Assembly: GCA_045655105.1 (NCBI GenBank)
Contig: JAZOOQ010000022.1
Span: forward strand, 1 to 47,874
From: RGIG4140 sp045655105
Lineage (GTDB): Bacteria > Pseudomonadota > Alphaproteobacteria > CAAHEQ01 > UBA3637
Reading direction: 5' to 3'
Length of the DNA stretch: 47,874 bases
The notes under the pieces are model-generated. The model saw nothing but the letters and a program-made list of their open reading frames with translations. It did not search any database and was not told where the DNA came from. Of the stretch, positions 31,111-41,100 are shown piece by piece (within the stretch, counting starts at the first letter, position 1; each line of letters starts with the position of its first letter). The position numbers were made by a program, and so were the translations under genes.

Positions 31111-33495
31111 ATGCACGACTTACCTCCAATTATAACCGATTTAACCCTTATTGCTCTTTATGCGGGCGTAATTACCCTCATCTTTAAGTGGTTAAAACAA
31201 CCGGTTGTTTTGGGTTATGTTTTGGCTGGAATTATTGCAGGCCCATATCTTACACTTTTTCCCTCTGTAACTGATGAACACAGCATTAAAACTTGGGCCG
31301 ATATCGGGGTGATCTTTTTGCTTTTTGGTCTTGGACTTGAATTTAGCTTCAAAAAAATATTAAACGTTGGGAAAACAGCCATTATCACTGGCATGATGAA
31401 TATTATTTTCTTGCTATTTATTGGTTATCTAACTGGTCAAATGCTTGGTTGGTCAACCATGAACAGTTTATTTCTTGGTGGGATGATTTCTATGAGTTCC
31501 ACAACAATCATCATCAAGGCTTTTGAAGAACTAAATTTGAAAAAAATGAAGTTTACGGATCTTGTTTTTGGCGTGTTAGTCATTGAAGATATTGTTGGCA
31601 TTTTGTTATTGGTTTTATTGCCAACAATTGCCATCAGCCAAAGCGTAAATGGGAATGAGCTTCTTATCAGCACATTAAAACTCTTATTCTTTTTAGTTCT
31701 TTGTTTTATTACAGGAATTTACCTTATTCCAACATTTATGAAAAAAATCTCATCTTATTTAAATGATGAAACATTATTGATTATTTCCGTTGGTCTTTGC
31801 CTTGGCATGGTTTTATTTGCAACATCCTCTGGTTTCTCATCAGCATTGGGTGCTTTTATCATGGGTGTTATTTTAGCTGAAACAAGCCTTGTAAAGCGAA
31901 TCGAACATGTTTTAAAACCACTCAAAGATTTCTTTGGTGCCGTCTTTTTTGTTTCAGTTGGCATGATGGTAAACCCTGCCATGTTTATCAAATATGCAGA
32001 ACCAATTTTATATATTTCCCTCATTGTTATTTTGGGAAAGGTATTCTTTTCATGTATAGGTTTTATTATTTCAGGGCAAACACCAAGAACAGCTATTTTA
32101 TGTGGTTTTTCCCTTGCCCAAGTTGGAGAATTTGCATTCATTATTGCGTCTCTTGGATTAAGTCTTGGTGTTTTAGCAGATCATGTTTATCCAACAATTG
32201 TGGCCGTTTCTGTTCTAACCACCTTTACAACACCTCTCATGATAAAATCTGCAGTGCCTTTTTATAATAAATTTAGAGACTTGTTACCACATAAAATTAA
32301 AGATTTTATCAAACAAAATTTAATTCAATCTAATGAAAACAAAGAAGAAGATAATAATGCTTGGAACGAATTGTTTAAAAGATACTTTTTAAGATTGCTT
32401 CTTTTTTCGATTATTTTAATTGGCATTATGAATGTTTCATTCCACTTAGTTGCCCCTTTGTTAAAAAGCATTTTTCCAAATATACTAGCACGCATTTTAA
32501 ACACAGTGATAACTCTTGTTTGTATGGCGCCATTTATGAATGCCCTTTTGATTTTAAAAGGAAAGTTTTCAAAACTTTATATCGATCTTTGGATTGAAAA
32601 ACAATCAAACAGAACCCCTCTTTTAATGTTAACTGCATTTAAAGTTTTAATCGTTGCCCTCTTTTTAATGGTTGTTGTTCATGAATTATTAACAACAAAC
32701 CCCTACGCTACTGGATTTTTAGTTATTTTAACCTTATTCTTTGTATTAAAATCTCAATGGGTTTCAGAACAATATATGAAAATTGAAGCTAGATTTTTAA
32801 TCAACCTAAACCGCGAACAAATCGAACAACAAATAAAAGAAAATGAAGCTTTAAATAACAAACAAAAAGAATGGTTAGACTCTTCTTTAGAAGTCATCAC
32901 TATAACTCTTTCAAAAGACGCTCCATGGGTTGAAAAAGAATTAAAAGAAACAGAGTTTAGAGATAAATATGCCATGAATATTTTTAAAATTATTCGAGCA
33001 GATCAAGTTATAAATATTCCACGCTCTAATGAAAAATTATTCGCTGGAGATGAACTTACATTTGTTGGAACACCAAAGCAACTTAAACGCTTTAAATCAG
33101 CCAATCAAAACAATGGCATTTCAATTAAAGAAAGCGATAAACCAATTACATTACATGATTATATTTTAAATCAAAAGAGTGAAACTGATCCCAAGGATAA
33201 AACAACTCTTCTGAGCTGTGCATTTTTAGTTACTCCAGAATCTGGACTTGAACAACATAATATTTTAGATGCTCAAATCAGAAATAAAACTAAATGCTTA
33301 GTAATTGGAGTTGAAAGAAAATCATCTTTATTTATTAACCCAGAATCGAGCTTCATATTTAAAGAAGGTGATTTAATTTGGCTTTTGGGCGATCAAAAAT
33401 CCATGACCCAAGAAGTCTTACACCAACTTGAGCTCAATGAAAAAGCTTCAGATGAAAAACAAACCATCAATGAACCATCTATTCAATCTGCTTAA
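31111..33495 (+). CDS. CPA2-family monovalent cation/proton antiporter (KefB/YbaL-like)
   Basis: A 794-residue membrane transporter. The N-terminal antiporter domain (about residues 5-385, roughly 12 helices) includes GYVLAGIIAGPYL, FLLFGLGLEFSF, SMSSTTIIIKAFEEL and FSSALGAFIMGVILAET, the signatures of the CPA2 (KefB/KefC-type) exchangers. A second hydrophobic region (about 425-545) adds four or more helices, not usual in KefB. The C-terminal part has two TrkA-C-like modules (about 590-665 and 700-775; e.g. INIPRSNEKLFAGDELTFVG). A Rossmann TrkA-N (RCK) domain with GxGxxG is not visible. Likely a K+ or Na+/H+ exchanger controlled by ligand binding at the TrkA-C modules. GGGGAC precedes the ATG. 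Single gene. Confidence 0.85.
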   Translation: MHDLPPIITDLTLIALYAGVITLIFKWLKQPVVLGYVLAGIIAGPYLTLFPSVTDEHSIKTWADIGVIFLLFGLGLEFSFKKILNVGKTAIITGMMNIIFLLFIGYLTGQMLGWSTMNSLFLGGMISMSSTTIIIKAFEELNLKKMKFTDLVFGVLVIEDIVGILLLVLLPTIAISQSVNGNELLISTLKLLFFLVLCFITGIYLIPTFMKKISSYLNDETLLIISVGLCLGMVLFATSSGFSSALGAFIMGVILAETSLVKRIEHVLKPLKDFFGAVFFVSVGMMVNPAMFIKYAEPILYISLIVILGKVFFSCIGFIISGQTPRTAILCGFSLAQVGEFAFIIASLGLSLGVLADHVYPTIVAVSVLTTFTTPLMIKSAVPFYNKFRDLLPHKIKDFIKQNLIQSNENKEEDNNAWNELFKRYFLRLLLFSIILIGIMNVSFHLVAPLLKSIFPNILARILNTVITLVCMAPFMNALLILKGKFSKLYIDLWIEKQSNRTPLLMLTAFKVLIVALFLMVVVHELLTTNPYATGFLVILTLFFVLKSQWVSEQYMKIEARFLINLNREQIEQQIKENEALNNKQKEWLDSSLEVITITLSKDAPWVEKELKETEFRDKYAMNIFKIIRADQVINIPRSNEKLFAGDELTFVGTPKQLKRFKSANQNNGISIKESDKPITLHDYILNQKSETDPKDKTTLLSCAFLVTPESGLEQHNILDAQIRNKTKCLVIGVERKSSLFINPESSFIFKEGDLIWLLGDQKSMTQEVLHQLELNEKASDEKQTINEPSIQSA

Positions 33496-33582
33496 AGGTC
33501 TTTAAATTAGGCTATTTTCAAAAAAACAATTAAACAAAAAAGAAAAAGATGAAATTTTCTTTTGAAAATAAGTATTTTTTTG

Positions 33583-33611
33583 TGGAAAGCAGTATTTTTT
33601 TTAGCTATAAT
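33583..33611 (+). promoter_or_regulatory. Candidate promoter of the coupling-protein operon
   Basis: A perfect TATAAT (33606-33611) lies 17 bases after TGGAAA (33583-33588), a four-of-six -35. The predicted start is near 33618, followed by a GGGGAA ribosome site and the ATG at 33645. Confidence 0.45.
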
Positions 33612-33644
33612 AAATTAGTTGATTTGTTTTTTTAGGGGAAGAAC

Positions 33645-34847
33645 ATGAAAAATTGGAAACGAACACTTCTTATCGGCCTTGTTTGGGGATTCTTTTTATT
33701 TGGCTGGTGGGCAAAGTTTTTCTTCTCTACCAACTGGCAATTAGATATTTTTTCCATTAGCCATTGGCAGTTTTTGTTAGATGAATATAGAAAAGGCTGG
33801 GCTATCAAATCCACAGGTGATTGGGTTTTTCTTAGTTCTTTGTGTGCCTTACCAATCATTTATCTTTTTGGTTGGAAATATGCTTTAGAAGTAAAATGGA
33901 CAAAGTTATTACACAATATAACCAATAAAGTTATCTATTTTTTCACTGGAAACAATGCTTCTAAACAACAAGTTAAATTATCATTAAATAAAAATTCATC
34001 TAAAAATGTTCGCCCAAAACCAATGGACAGTGGTTTGCTAAGACCAATTGAAAAAAGCACTGAGCTTAAAGTTCCTGTTGATGAAAATGAACAATTTAAT
34101 AAATCAAAAAGTATGGGGCTATCTTCCTCTCCGTATAAAAATGATTTTTCAAGTCAAAGCTCTTCTTTTAAAACAAATAATTCTGGATTTTCATTTGATG
34201 AACCTAAGAATAACTCTTTCTCTTCATTTGATTCTCCATTCACAAGTGGATTTACACCACCTAGCATGAAACAAAGCATGTCAATTGCACCAAAACCAAG
34301 CATTGAAGATGATTTTGATAGCATTTTGTTAGAAGATATTAAACTTCCTGAACGCATTCCTCTTGAAGAGGATATGGAAGATATTTTATCTTCTGCTGGA
34401 TATCAAATTCTTACTCAAGTTTTATTAGGTGATATGAAAATTGATTATTTAGCCGTTGGGGAAAATAAAATTCTTGTTTGCAAAATTGATCCTGAAGAAG
34501 GTGACTGGTTGGCAGATGAAGAAAAATTCAATGGAGAAGATCCATTGTGGTTTTCTGAAAGCTCACACCGCGTTTCCCCTATATACTATTTAACAGAGCA
34601 AACAAATAAATTTATTGAAAGATTAAAAACCTTTGGATATATGGGTAAAGTTCAACCTATTTTTGTTATAAAAACAGGCAATATTATTAATGCTGAAGAT
34701 ATGTTATCAGCTTGGAGTGAAATGAATATAATGGTTTGCAGAACTGATAAGGGTGGGCCAGATGAACTGGATAGTTTTGCAGATACGGTTTTGCCAGATA
34801 CAAAACCAAATGATGAGACCATGGCAATTGTGCAAAATGCTTTATAG
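33645..34847 (+). CDS. Membrane protein with disordered linker and nuclease-like C-terminal domain
   Basis: A 400-residue protein, first gene of the four-gene operon. Two membrane helices (about residues 8-29 and 62-83) place a loop outside the cell membrane. A Ser/Asn/Lys-rich linker (about 105-225) looks disordered. The C-terminal domain (about 235-385) contains SSAGYQILTQVLLGDMKIDY then LAVGENKILVCKID, WLADEEKF and SPIYYLTEQTNKFIERL. This order resembles NERD-type PD-(D/E)xK nuclease-like domains (iD-x-hydrophobic, then E-x-K), but the E of ExK is Cys here, so it may be a non-catalytic relative. It is followed nine bases later by the VirD4/TraG-like gene; a shared membrane complex is likely. 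I do not recognise a named family for the whole protein. Confidence 0.6.
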   Translation: MKNWKRTLLIGLVWGFFLFGWWAKFFFSTNWQLDIFSISHWQFLLDEYRKGWAIKSTGDWVFLSSLCALPIIYLFGWKYALEVKWTKLLHNITNKVIYFFTGNNASKQQVKLSLNKNSSKNVRPKPMDSGLLRPIEKSTELKVPVDENEQFNKSKSMGLSSSPYKNDFSSQSSSFKTNNSGFSFDEPKNNSFSSFDSPFTSGFTPPSMKQSMSIAPKPSIEDDFDSILLEDIKLPERIPLEEDMEDILSSAGYQILTQVLLGDMKIDYLAVGENKILVCKIDPEEGDWLADEEKFNGEDPLWFSESSHRVSPIYYLTEQTNKFIERLKTFGYMGKVQPIFVIKTGNIINAEDMLSAWSEMNIMVCRTDKGGPDELDSFADTVLPDTKPNDETMAIVQNAL

Positions 34848-34856
34848 GAGACTAAA

Positions 34857-37040
34857 ATGGCTTTTAAAAGGGACAGTGCATATGAAGATCAGACAAAATA
34901 TGTTTTATGGATAATGTGGACCGTCATTGCAGCTTTTGCTGCACTTTATGTATTGATGCTTCTGATGATTCCATTAAGACATCTTTTGAATAATGAATTA
35001 AGTATTTTAACATGGCAACATATCGTTGATTTTTGGAAACGCAATTGGGATGATACAACAAAATTAATTGTTGGATATTCTGCTGAAATTAAAAGATTTT
35101 CAAATATGCAACAACCAAGAGCCACAGATTATCTTATTTTTGTTCCTTTTATTACATTTTTCCTTATTTTTATCGGTGGATTAATTCGAAATCCCTATGA
35201 ATACATGCCAAAAATTTTTGGCGGTGGTCGCATGGCTGAATATGGCGACATTAAAAAGATGAAACTTTTTGATGGTTTCTGCATTGTTTTAGGCCGTTTC
35301 AAGGGAAAATTAATGAAAATGCCTGAAACACTTTCTTGCCTTGTTGTTGCCCCTCCGGGAACTGGTAAAACTGTTGGTGTTGTGATTCCAACAATTTTAG
35401 AATCCCCAACATTAAGTCTTATTGTAAACGACCCTAAGCCTGAACTTTGCTATAATACAACAGCTTATCGTGCAACAATTGGTCCCGTCTTCGTGATTAA
35501 CTGGGGTGCTCAAGATGAGCCAGAAAAGGGTATTTTCTATCCAAGTTGGAACCCTCTTTCAGCTTCTTGTTTACCACCACTTGGAAGTGATCGTGAAAAA
35601 TATATCGACTCAATGGTTGCCGTGTTAGTTGAAGAACCAAAAGGCGGTGCAGATCCTCACTGGTCAAAAACAGGTCGAAATGCAATGGCTGGATTCTTGC
35701 AGTTTATCTCAAGTAAATGCGAACGTGCACGTGCAAACGATTATTTCATTAATAAATTAATGGAAGGGAACTTTGATGAAGAAGATGCAAGAGTTTTAGC
35801 AACTTATTATGATGGCATGAATGATCAATCAGCACAATTAGCTTTAACAGCTCTTCAAAAAGGTGAATTAAGTGTTGATAATTATGCTCCTATTGGAACA
35901 TGGGAAGGATTACCAGAACAATGGCAAGGAAATGAACCTTGTATCGCCATGATTTTTGACTGGTTAACCGAATCTCAAATGAAAATTGCTGCCGATATTA
36001 AACGACGTTCAGATGAAGGGGATCAAATGGCTATGATGGCCGATCCAATGCGCGATTTATTGGATTTAGCTGTTAAGGAAGCAACTCGTTTTGCTTACGC
36101 GCACCGTGCCGTTGTTGAAATGAACCAATTATCTGGAACGCCTGATAAAGAACGTGGATCTATTCTTTCAACAGCATTAACAGGGATTAACATCTTTAAA
36201 AACTCTGCTGTACGTATGAGAACAAAGTTTAGTGATTTAACATTCCGTGATTTGCGCGGCCTTCAAGATCCAATCAGTGGAGAAGTTAAACCTGTATCTG
36301 TGTATCTTTCTGTTAACCAAGTTGATGCCCGTTCCATGAACGTAATTACAGGTATTTTTGTTGAATTAATGAGTTCATTCTTGATTTCTAATCCACCAAA
36401 CTTTGTTGGAACTGATGGAATTAAGTCTGGCCCATATCCAGTATTATTCGTGCTTGACGAGTTCCCTCAAATGCCAAAACTTGCCGCTGTTAAAGATGGT
36501 CCTGCCGTTGGTCGTGGTCAAAAAGTGGCCTACTTGCTTATTGGACAAGACTTAGGGCAAATTTCTGGTCAATATGGCAAAGATGATCTTGAAACAATTA
36601 TTACAACAACTGCTGCAAAAGTTATTTTGGCCCAAAACAACGAACAAACAGCAGAACGTTTCTCAAAAATGATCGGAACTAAAACTATTGAAGTCGCCTC
36701 TTCAAGTCGCACAGAGGGTGTTTCACAACAAACAAATCCTTTTGCTGCCAATATTTCACGCTCACTTCAAAGTTCAAACGTTGTTGGTGCTTCCGATATG
36801 ATGAGTTTGGAAAAAACAAAACAATATGTTCTTTTCCAAGGGTTCTTGAACAGACCAATTTTAGCAGATGCACCTCGCTGGTTCTTAGATAAAAGTATGA
36901 AGAAAAAATGCGAAATGGGCGCATCTCCATGGGTACCATATTGGATTGTTGCTCAACGTGAAAATACGGATATACAAACTCTTAAGATTATTATGAAGGG
37001 TCAAATTGACGATTTAGATGAAGAACTAAAAGGTGCTTAA
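34857..37040 (+). CDS. VirD4/TraG-like type IV coupling ATPase
   Basis: A 727-residue protein with two N-terminal membrane helices (about residues 17-40 and 93-110), then the coupling-protein ATPase. It has the GGGRMAEYGDIKKMKLF segment that precedes the NTPase domain in TraG/VirD4 proteins, Walker A VAPPGTGKT (164-172), the motif IVNDPKPEL shortly after (the D-PKxE signature), and Walker B VLFVLDEFPQM (about residue 530). The sequence YLLIGQDLGQI is the conserved Q-containing motif, and ITTTAAKVILAQN follows. Such ATPases recruit DNA or protein substrates to a type IV secretion channel. No VirB-type channel gene is in the window, so the channel is elsewhere or this is a specialised orphan. 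It overlaps the HNH-like gene by one base (TAATG). Confidence 0.93.
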   Translation: MAFKRDSAYEDQTKYVLWIMWTVIAAFAALYVLMLLMIPLRHLLNNELSILTWQHIVDFWKRNWDDTTKLIVGYSAEIKRFSNMQQPRATDYLIFVPFITFFLIFIGGLIRNPYEYMPKIFGGGRMAEYGDIKKMKLFDGFCIVLGRFKGKLMKMPETLSCLVVAPPGTGKTVGVVIPTILESPTLSLIVNDPKPELCYNTTAYRATIGPVFVINWGAQDEPEKGIFYPSWNPLSASCLPPLGSDREKYIDSMVAVLVEEPKGGADPHWSKTGRNAMAGFLQFISSKCERARANDYFINKLMEGNFDEEDARVLATYYDGMNDQSAQLALTALQKGELSVDNYAPIGTWEGLPEQWQGNEPCIAMIFDWLTESQMKIAADIKRRSDEGDQMAMMADPMRDLLDLAVKEATRFAYAHRAVVEMNQLSGTPDKERGSILSTALTGINIFKNSAVRMRTKFSDLTFRDLRGLQDPISGEVKPVSVYLSVNQVDARSMNVITGIFVELMSSFLISNPPNFVGTDGIKSGPYPVLFVLDEFPQMPKLAAVKDGPAVGRGQKVAYLLIGQDLGQISGQYGKDDLETIITTTAAKVILAQNNEQTAERFSKMIGTKTIEVASSSRTEGVSQQTNPFAANISRSLQSSNVVGASDMMSLEKTKQYVLFQGFLNRPILADAPRWFLDKSMKKKCEMGASPWVPYWIVAQRENTDIQTLKIIMKGQIDDLDEELKGA

Positions 37041-37744
37041 TGGATAATAGGTTAAGTCTTTCAGATTTGAATAATGATGACTCCTTACTTTCTTGGGATG
37101 ATCTTTTTGAACAAGAACCCCAAGAAGAAGAGCCCTTTATCGATAAAGACTTTTTTAAATCACTTGAGGCACTAAGTCAAAAAGAAGAAAAAGCACCAAA
37201 AGATCAATCCTATTGGGAAAATTTATTTAACGAAATGAACTTTCCTGGAATGGATTTAATGGCCGTAACATACTTTTCTTCTTCTTTACATAATCCGATT
37301 GATACGCATTTAAAAATGCGTCGGTTAACAAGAGATTTTGTTCGACTGCTCAGTTATAACTATATAATGGATTTGCGCTCTGCCGGTCTTTCTGAAGAAG
37401 CAATTTTCTATATGAAAAAAGGAAAAATACCAGAAAATTATACAGTTCATTTAAAATATCCACTCGAATATGGTGGTTCACTTGATTTTAACAATATGGT
37501 TCTTATTCAAGATAAACCTTTTCATGATATGATCCATTCTTATATTGATAAACAATTGATATCACCAAGTGGAATTGAATATCCTTCTTTATTATATGTA
37601 CCTGTGCCAGTTGGAAAAGTGTATGTACCCTTCTCTCTTTTTACAGGATCTGGCGGTAAAAACAAACAAGACAGAAGTGTTTACGCAGGATATTCATCTG
37701 CCGCACTTAATAAAATTGCGCTTAAAAGTATGCCTGGGAGATAA
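37040..37744 (+). CDS. HNH-like domain protein encoded after the coupling ATPase (candidate secreted nuclease, motif incomplete)
   Basis: A 234-residue protein without signal peptide or membrane helix. The first 55 residues are acidic and look disordered; a helical region (about 56-125) follows. Residues 129-171 read GKIPENYTVHLKYPLEYGG and then SLDFNNMVLIQDKPFHDMIH, which follows the HNH/colicin-DNase pattern V-H-H-x-x-P-L-x-x-GG-x-x-x-F-x-N-L-V-L-I with later H-x-x-x-H. The metal-type H137, N152, H162 and H166 are in place, but the second His of the HH pair (general base) is Leu138. The SUKH-like gene three bases downstream would be a natural immunity gene. As a nuclease it may be weakened or dead. 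The sequence also allows a structural role in the coupling complex. Confidence 0.55.
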   Translation: MDNRLSLSDLNNDDSLLSWDDLFEQEPQEEEPFIDKDFFKSLEALSQKEEKAPKDQSYWENLFNEMNFPGMDLMAVTYFSSSLHNPIDTHLKMRRLTRDFVRLLSYNYIMDLRSAGLSEEAIFYMKKGKIPENYTVHLKYPLEYGGSLDFNNMVLIQDKPFHDMIHSYIDKQLISPSGIEYPSLLYVPVPVGKVYVPFSLFTGSGGKNKQDRSVYAGYSSAALNKIALKSMPGR

Positions 37745-37746
37745 TT

Positions 37747-38193
37747 ATGCGAATTTTGCATCAAGTTTTAAAAAAAATATATCAAGATTATGCTGTTTTT
37801 TTTCCACCAGCAAAATTAAACGAAATTCAAAAAATCAATATTCAACTTTCTCAATCTGGTTTATCATCTCTACCGCAAGATTATATTGATTTTTTAATGC
37901 TAACAGATGGTCTTTTTCATAATGGATTGGAAATGTTTTCAACTATTGCTCATGAGCGTGAAAAAGGAGCGTTCTTTCATCGTAGCATCATTGAAATGCA
38001 TAAACTTTTTAGTCAAAATCCTAATATGAAAAATAAAATTATGCTAGCCCAAGCACCAGAAGAATTTATTTTATACGATATTCAAAAAAAAGAGTATCAA
38101 CTCATGGATCGATACTCTTATACTGTTTTTTTAAAATTTCCAAATTTACTTGATGTAATTTATTATTACACAAAACCGGTTTTAGATAAATAA
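37747..38193 (+). CDS. SUKH/SMI1-KNR4-like protein (candidate immunity protein)
   Basis: A 148-residue protein with the compact alpha-beta layout of the SUKH (SMI1/KNR4) superfamily. Its core is LSSLPQDYIDFLMLTDGLFH, in which LP-x-D-Y/Y-x-x-FL-x-x-(S/T)-x-G is the family hallmark. It continues with GLEMFS, EFILYDIQKKEYQLMDR and YTVFLKFPNLLDVIYYY. The last parts match the YrhA-like branch, where an I/LYD-x-x-xxxY and a terminal helix recur. SUKH proteins often neutralise the nuclease toxin encoded next to them. Here the HNH-like gene ends three bases upstream. The gene ends four bases from the converging AsmA-like gene. Fold assignment is by eye. Confidence 0.6.
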   Translation: MRILHQVLKKIYQDYAVFFPPAKLNEIQKINIQLSQSGLSSLPQDYIDFLMLTDGLFHNGLEMFSTIAHEREKGAFFHRSIIEMHKLFSQNPNMKNKIMLAQAPEEFILYDIQKKEYQLMDRYSYTVFLKFPNLLDVIYYYTKPVLDK

Positions 38194-38197
38194 ATTA

Positions 38198-41100
38198 TTA
38201 TCTTTCAATCACGCCTTTAAAGTGATGTGTTTCTTCAATTTCTTCTGAATCGTCTTCTTCAGATGCTTCAACTTCCGATCCATCTAAAATATCTTCATTT
38301 GGAATTTTTCTCACAGAAAGGGGATTAATTTTTGGCATATCATCCGTTTCAAAACGAGAAACATATTCATAGGCTCTAGATACTTTCAAAAAGGCTTCTT
38401 TGGCAGCATCCATTAATGATGCATGTTCATCAACAGAAATATCTGGACCAAATGATTGATTAATACGTTCTAATGCCTCTGTATATTGACGAACTGCTGG
38501 TAAAAGTTTTGCAACAATTTCAATGTAAGGATTAGCTTCATAAACAATTTCTATTCTTTCAAGCATTTCTTTTGATTGCTTAACAAATGCTTGAACTTGT
38601 TTTCTATCTTCAAAATATAAATCTTTAACAGCTTCATCAACAGCTTCGCTTGCTTTTAAAACCGCCAAACGAGATTGTTCCATTAATTGAATATATTGAG
38701 CATCTGTTAAACTTTCTTTGACAGAAAGTTGATTTACAACAGATAAAGCATCTTTCGCATTTTGCAATAAATAAGAGGCAGAATCATTATCCCCAGAATA
38801 AAGTTTTTTCTCTGCTGTTTTAACTGCTTCTCTAGCTTCAGATATGGCAACTTTAATTCGTTCTGCACGTTCATTTGAACTGATTGCTGCCAACTTTTCT
38901 TTTTCTTTTTGTAATTCTTCTGCGATTTTTGTGTTATCTTTTTCAACAAGATCTTCCACAGCATTTGATAAATCAACAAAATTTGTTAAATAAACTGGAG
39001 AACTTGTTTTGCCTTTAAGAGAAAGAGCAAATGGAGGCAAATCTGTGTATGCGGCTAAAGAAATTGGAACAGAAACATCTATTTCCTTTTTAGGCATATT
39101 ATAAATAATTTGCATTGGATTTGAATAAAATCCTTCTGCTTTTAATGATGCATTCATCATTTTTAAAACACCATTATCAATCGTAAATTCACCATTCAAT
39201 GATTCAATATTTGTTTTTCCAGCAGTTAAGAATCTTGAAATTTCGGTATCAAATTCATGTTTAGGTAAACGATTTTGAATTGTTTTTTGAATTAATGGTG
39301 TAATTTTTTGAATATCCGCCCCAACAAACAGAGAGTTATTTATTTGCAATTTACCATTTCCCGCTAAACTCATTCTCATTTCTGCTGGTGATTTACCCAA
39401 TGCATTTATTTTACCAGATAATGTTAATAATCCACCACCAAATGCTGTTTTTGATGAGCTTAATAAATTTGGAGAAAGTTCAAAACCTGACAAATTTACA
39501 TCCATTTTAAGTTGTGGAACACCACTCCAAGATAAAGATCCATTTATTTTTAAAGAAGATCCATCATTAGATGGAACACCAGATAACTCTGCTAAAGTAA
39601 GCATTTTATCTTGAATTGCAAAATCAATAACAGCATTTTTAAGCTCTTTTGCATTTAATAAAATTTGACCTGTTTCAAGACGAGCTTTAATCTGCCATAA
39701 ATCTAACCCAGAAAAATCAAAAGCTTTTTCTGAAGATCTTCCTTCATCAAAAATATGAGCAAATTCTCTTAAAATATATTTATCAAAATCAAAAGATGGA
39801 GTCTTAATTTTTACATCAATTGATTTTTGAGATGATGTATTTTTTAAACTACCTTCTACTTCAAGATTGTTAACCCCAATTTGGATATCTGTTGACTTAA
39901 ACTTCATGTCTTGAGAAGAACCACTCATTAACCCTTTAAAAGTAAGCTCACCTTCAACTGCATTATTAATCTTATCCGTCATAACAACATCTTTTAAGAA
40001 CTTTTGAAAACTTGGATAAGTTAATTCAACTTTCAAATCTTTTGCTACTGGAATATTATTTTCAAAAGATATATCCCCATTTAAAATCGTTTCAAGTTCC
40101 CCGATTTTAGTTGTGTAATTTCCAGTCCAATTATTTTTATCTTCTGATAGTGTTAAGTTAGCGGAAAGTTTATCTGTTTTATTCAAATATGAATTATATG
40201 AAATTAAATTTGCTCTATCTAAAAAGAGCTTTAATTCTTTTGTGCTAAAATCTAAACGCAATGAATTAATTTTTTGTTCAGCAGTACCAACTTTGTCAAT
40301 TTCAGCAGAAGATAAAACCGATGCCATAGCTGCATCTGTTACTCTTAATTGATTTAACTTTAACAAACCATTATCAAGTGAACCTTCCAATTTTACTTTA
40401 CGCATAGGCAAATTAAAAGCTGTTACCTCTTTCATATCAACAGAAACTTTTCCATTTTTCCCTTTTAAAAATGAAGCGCCTTGAAAATATGATTTAATCA
40501 TTGGCAAAATAAAAGCTAAATCTTGTTTTTCTTTTTGAGGTTTATAACCAACATACTTATCTAAATCAACATTTTCAACACTGCCCGTAAACCCAACAAA
40601 CGGCGTTTCAGCTTTTAGATAATTCACTTTCCCTTTTAAATAGCCACCATCAGATTCAAAACGTTCAATATCAACAGAAATATTATCTTGCACCCAAAGA
40701 ACATTTCCTTCAAAAGAGGCTTTTTGAAGAACGTTTGGAGCCATTGATTTAATATCAATATATTTTGAAAGGAGTGTTCTTAAATTTTTCGATTCACCAC
40801 TTAAAATTAAAGACCAACCTTCTTTTTCATCTTGAATTAACGAACCACCTGTTGCTGAAATATTTGTTTCTCCATCTAAAAGAGCTTTTAAAGAATGTAC
40901 AATCATCCTTCCATTTTTCTTTGAAATAGAAAGACTCATATCATTAATAACTTGATCATTATTTGTTATTTTTTGAGCATTTAATTTTAAATCATAATCG
41001 GGCGTATTTACATCTGTTAAATTAATTTTCTTAACATCATTAATCCAATCAGTCCAATCAACCACATTAAAATGGTTAATATCAACCCCAGCAGTATAAA

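Noticed and set aside
34857..37040. Coupling ATPase as part of an integrative conjugative element
   Set aside because: No relaxase, integrase, attachment repeat or VirB-type gene is visible in the window, and the flanks are housekeeping genes.
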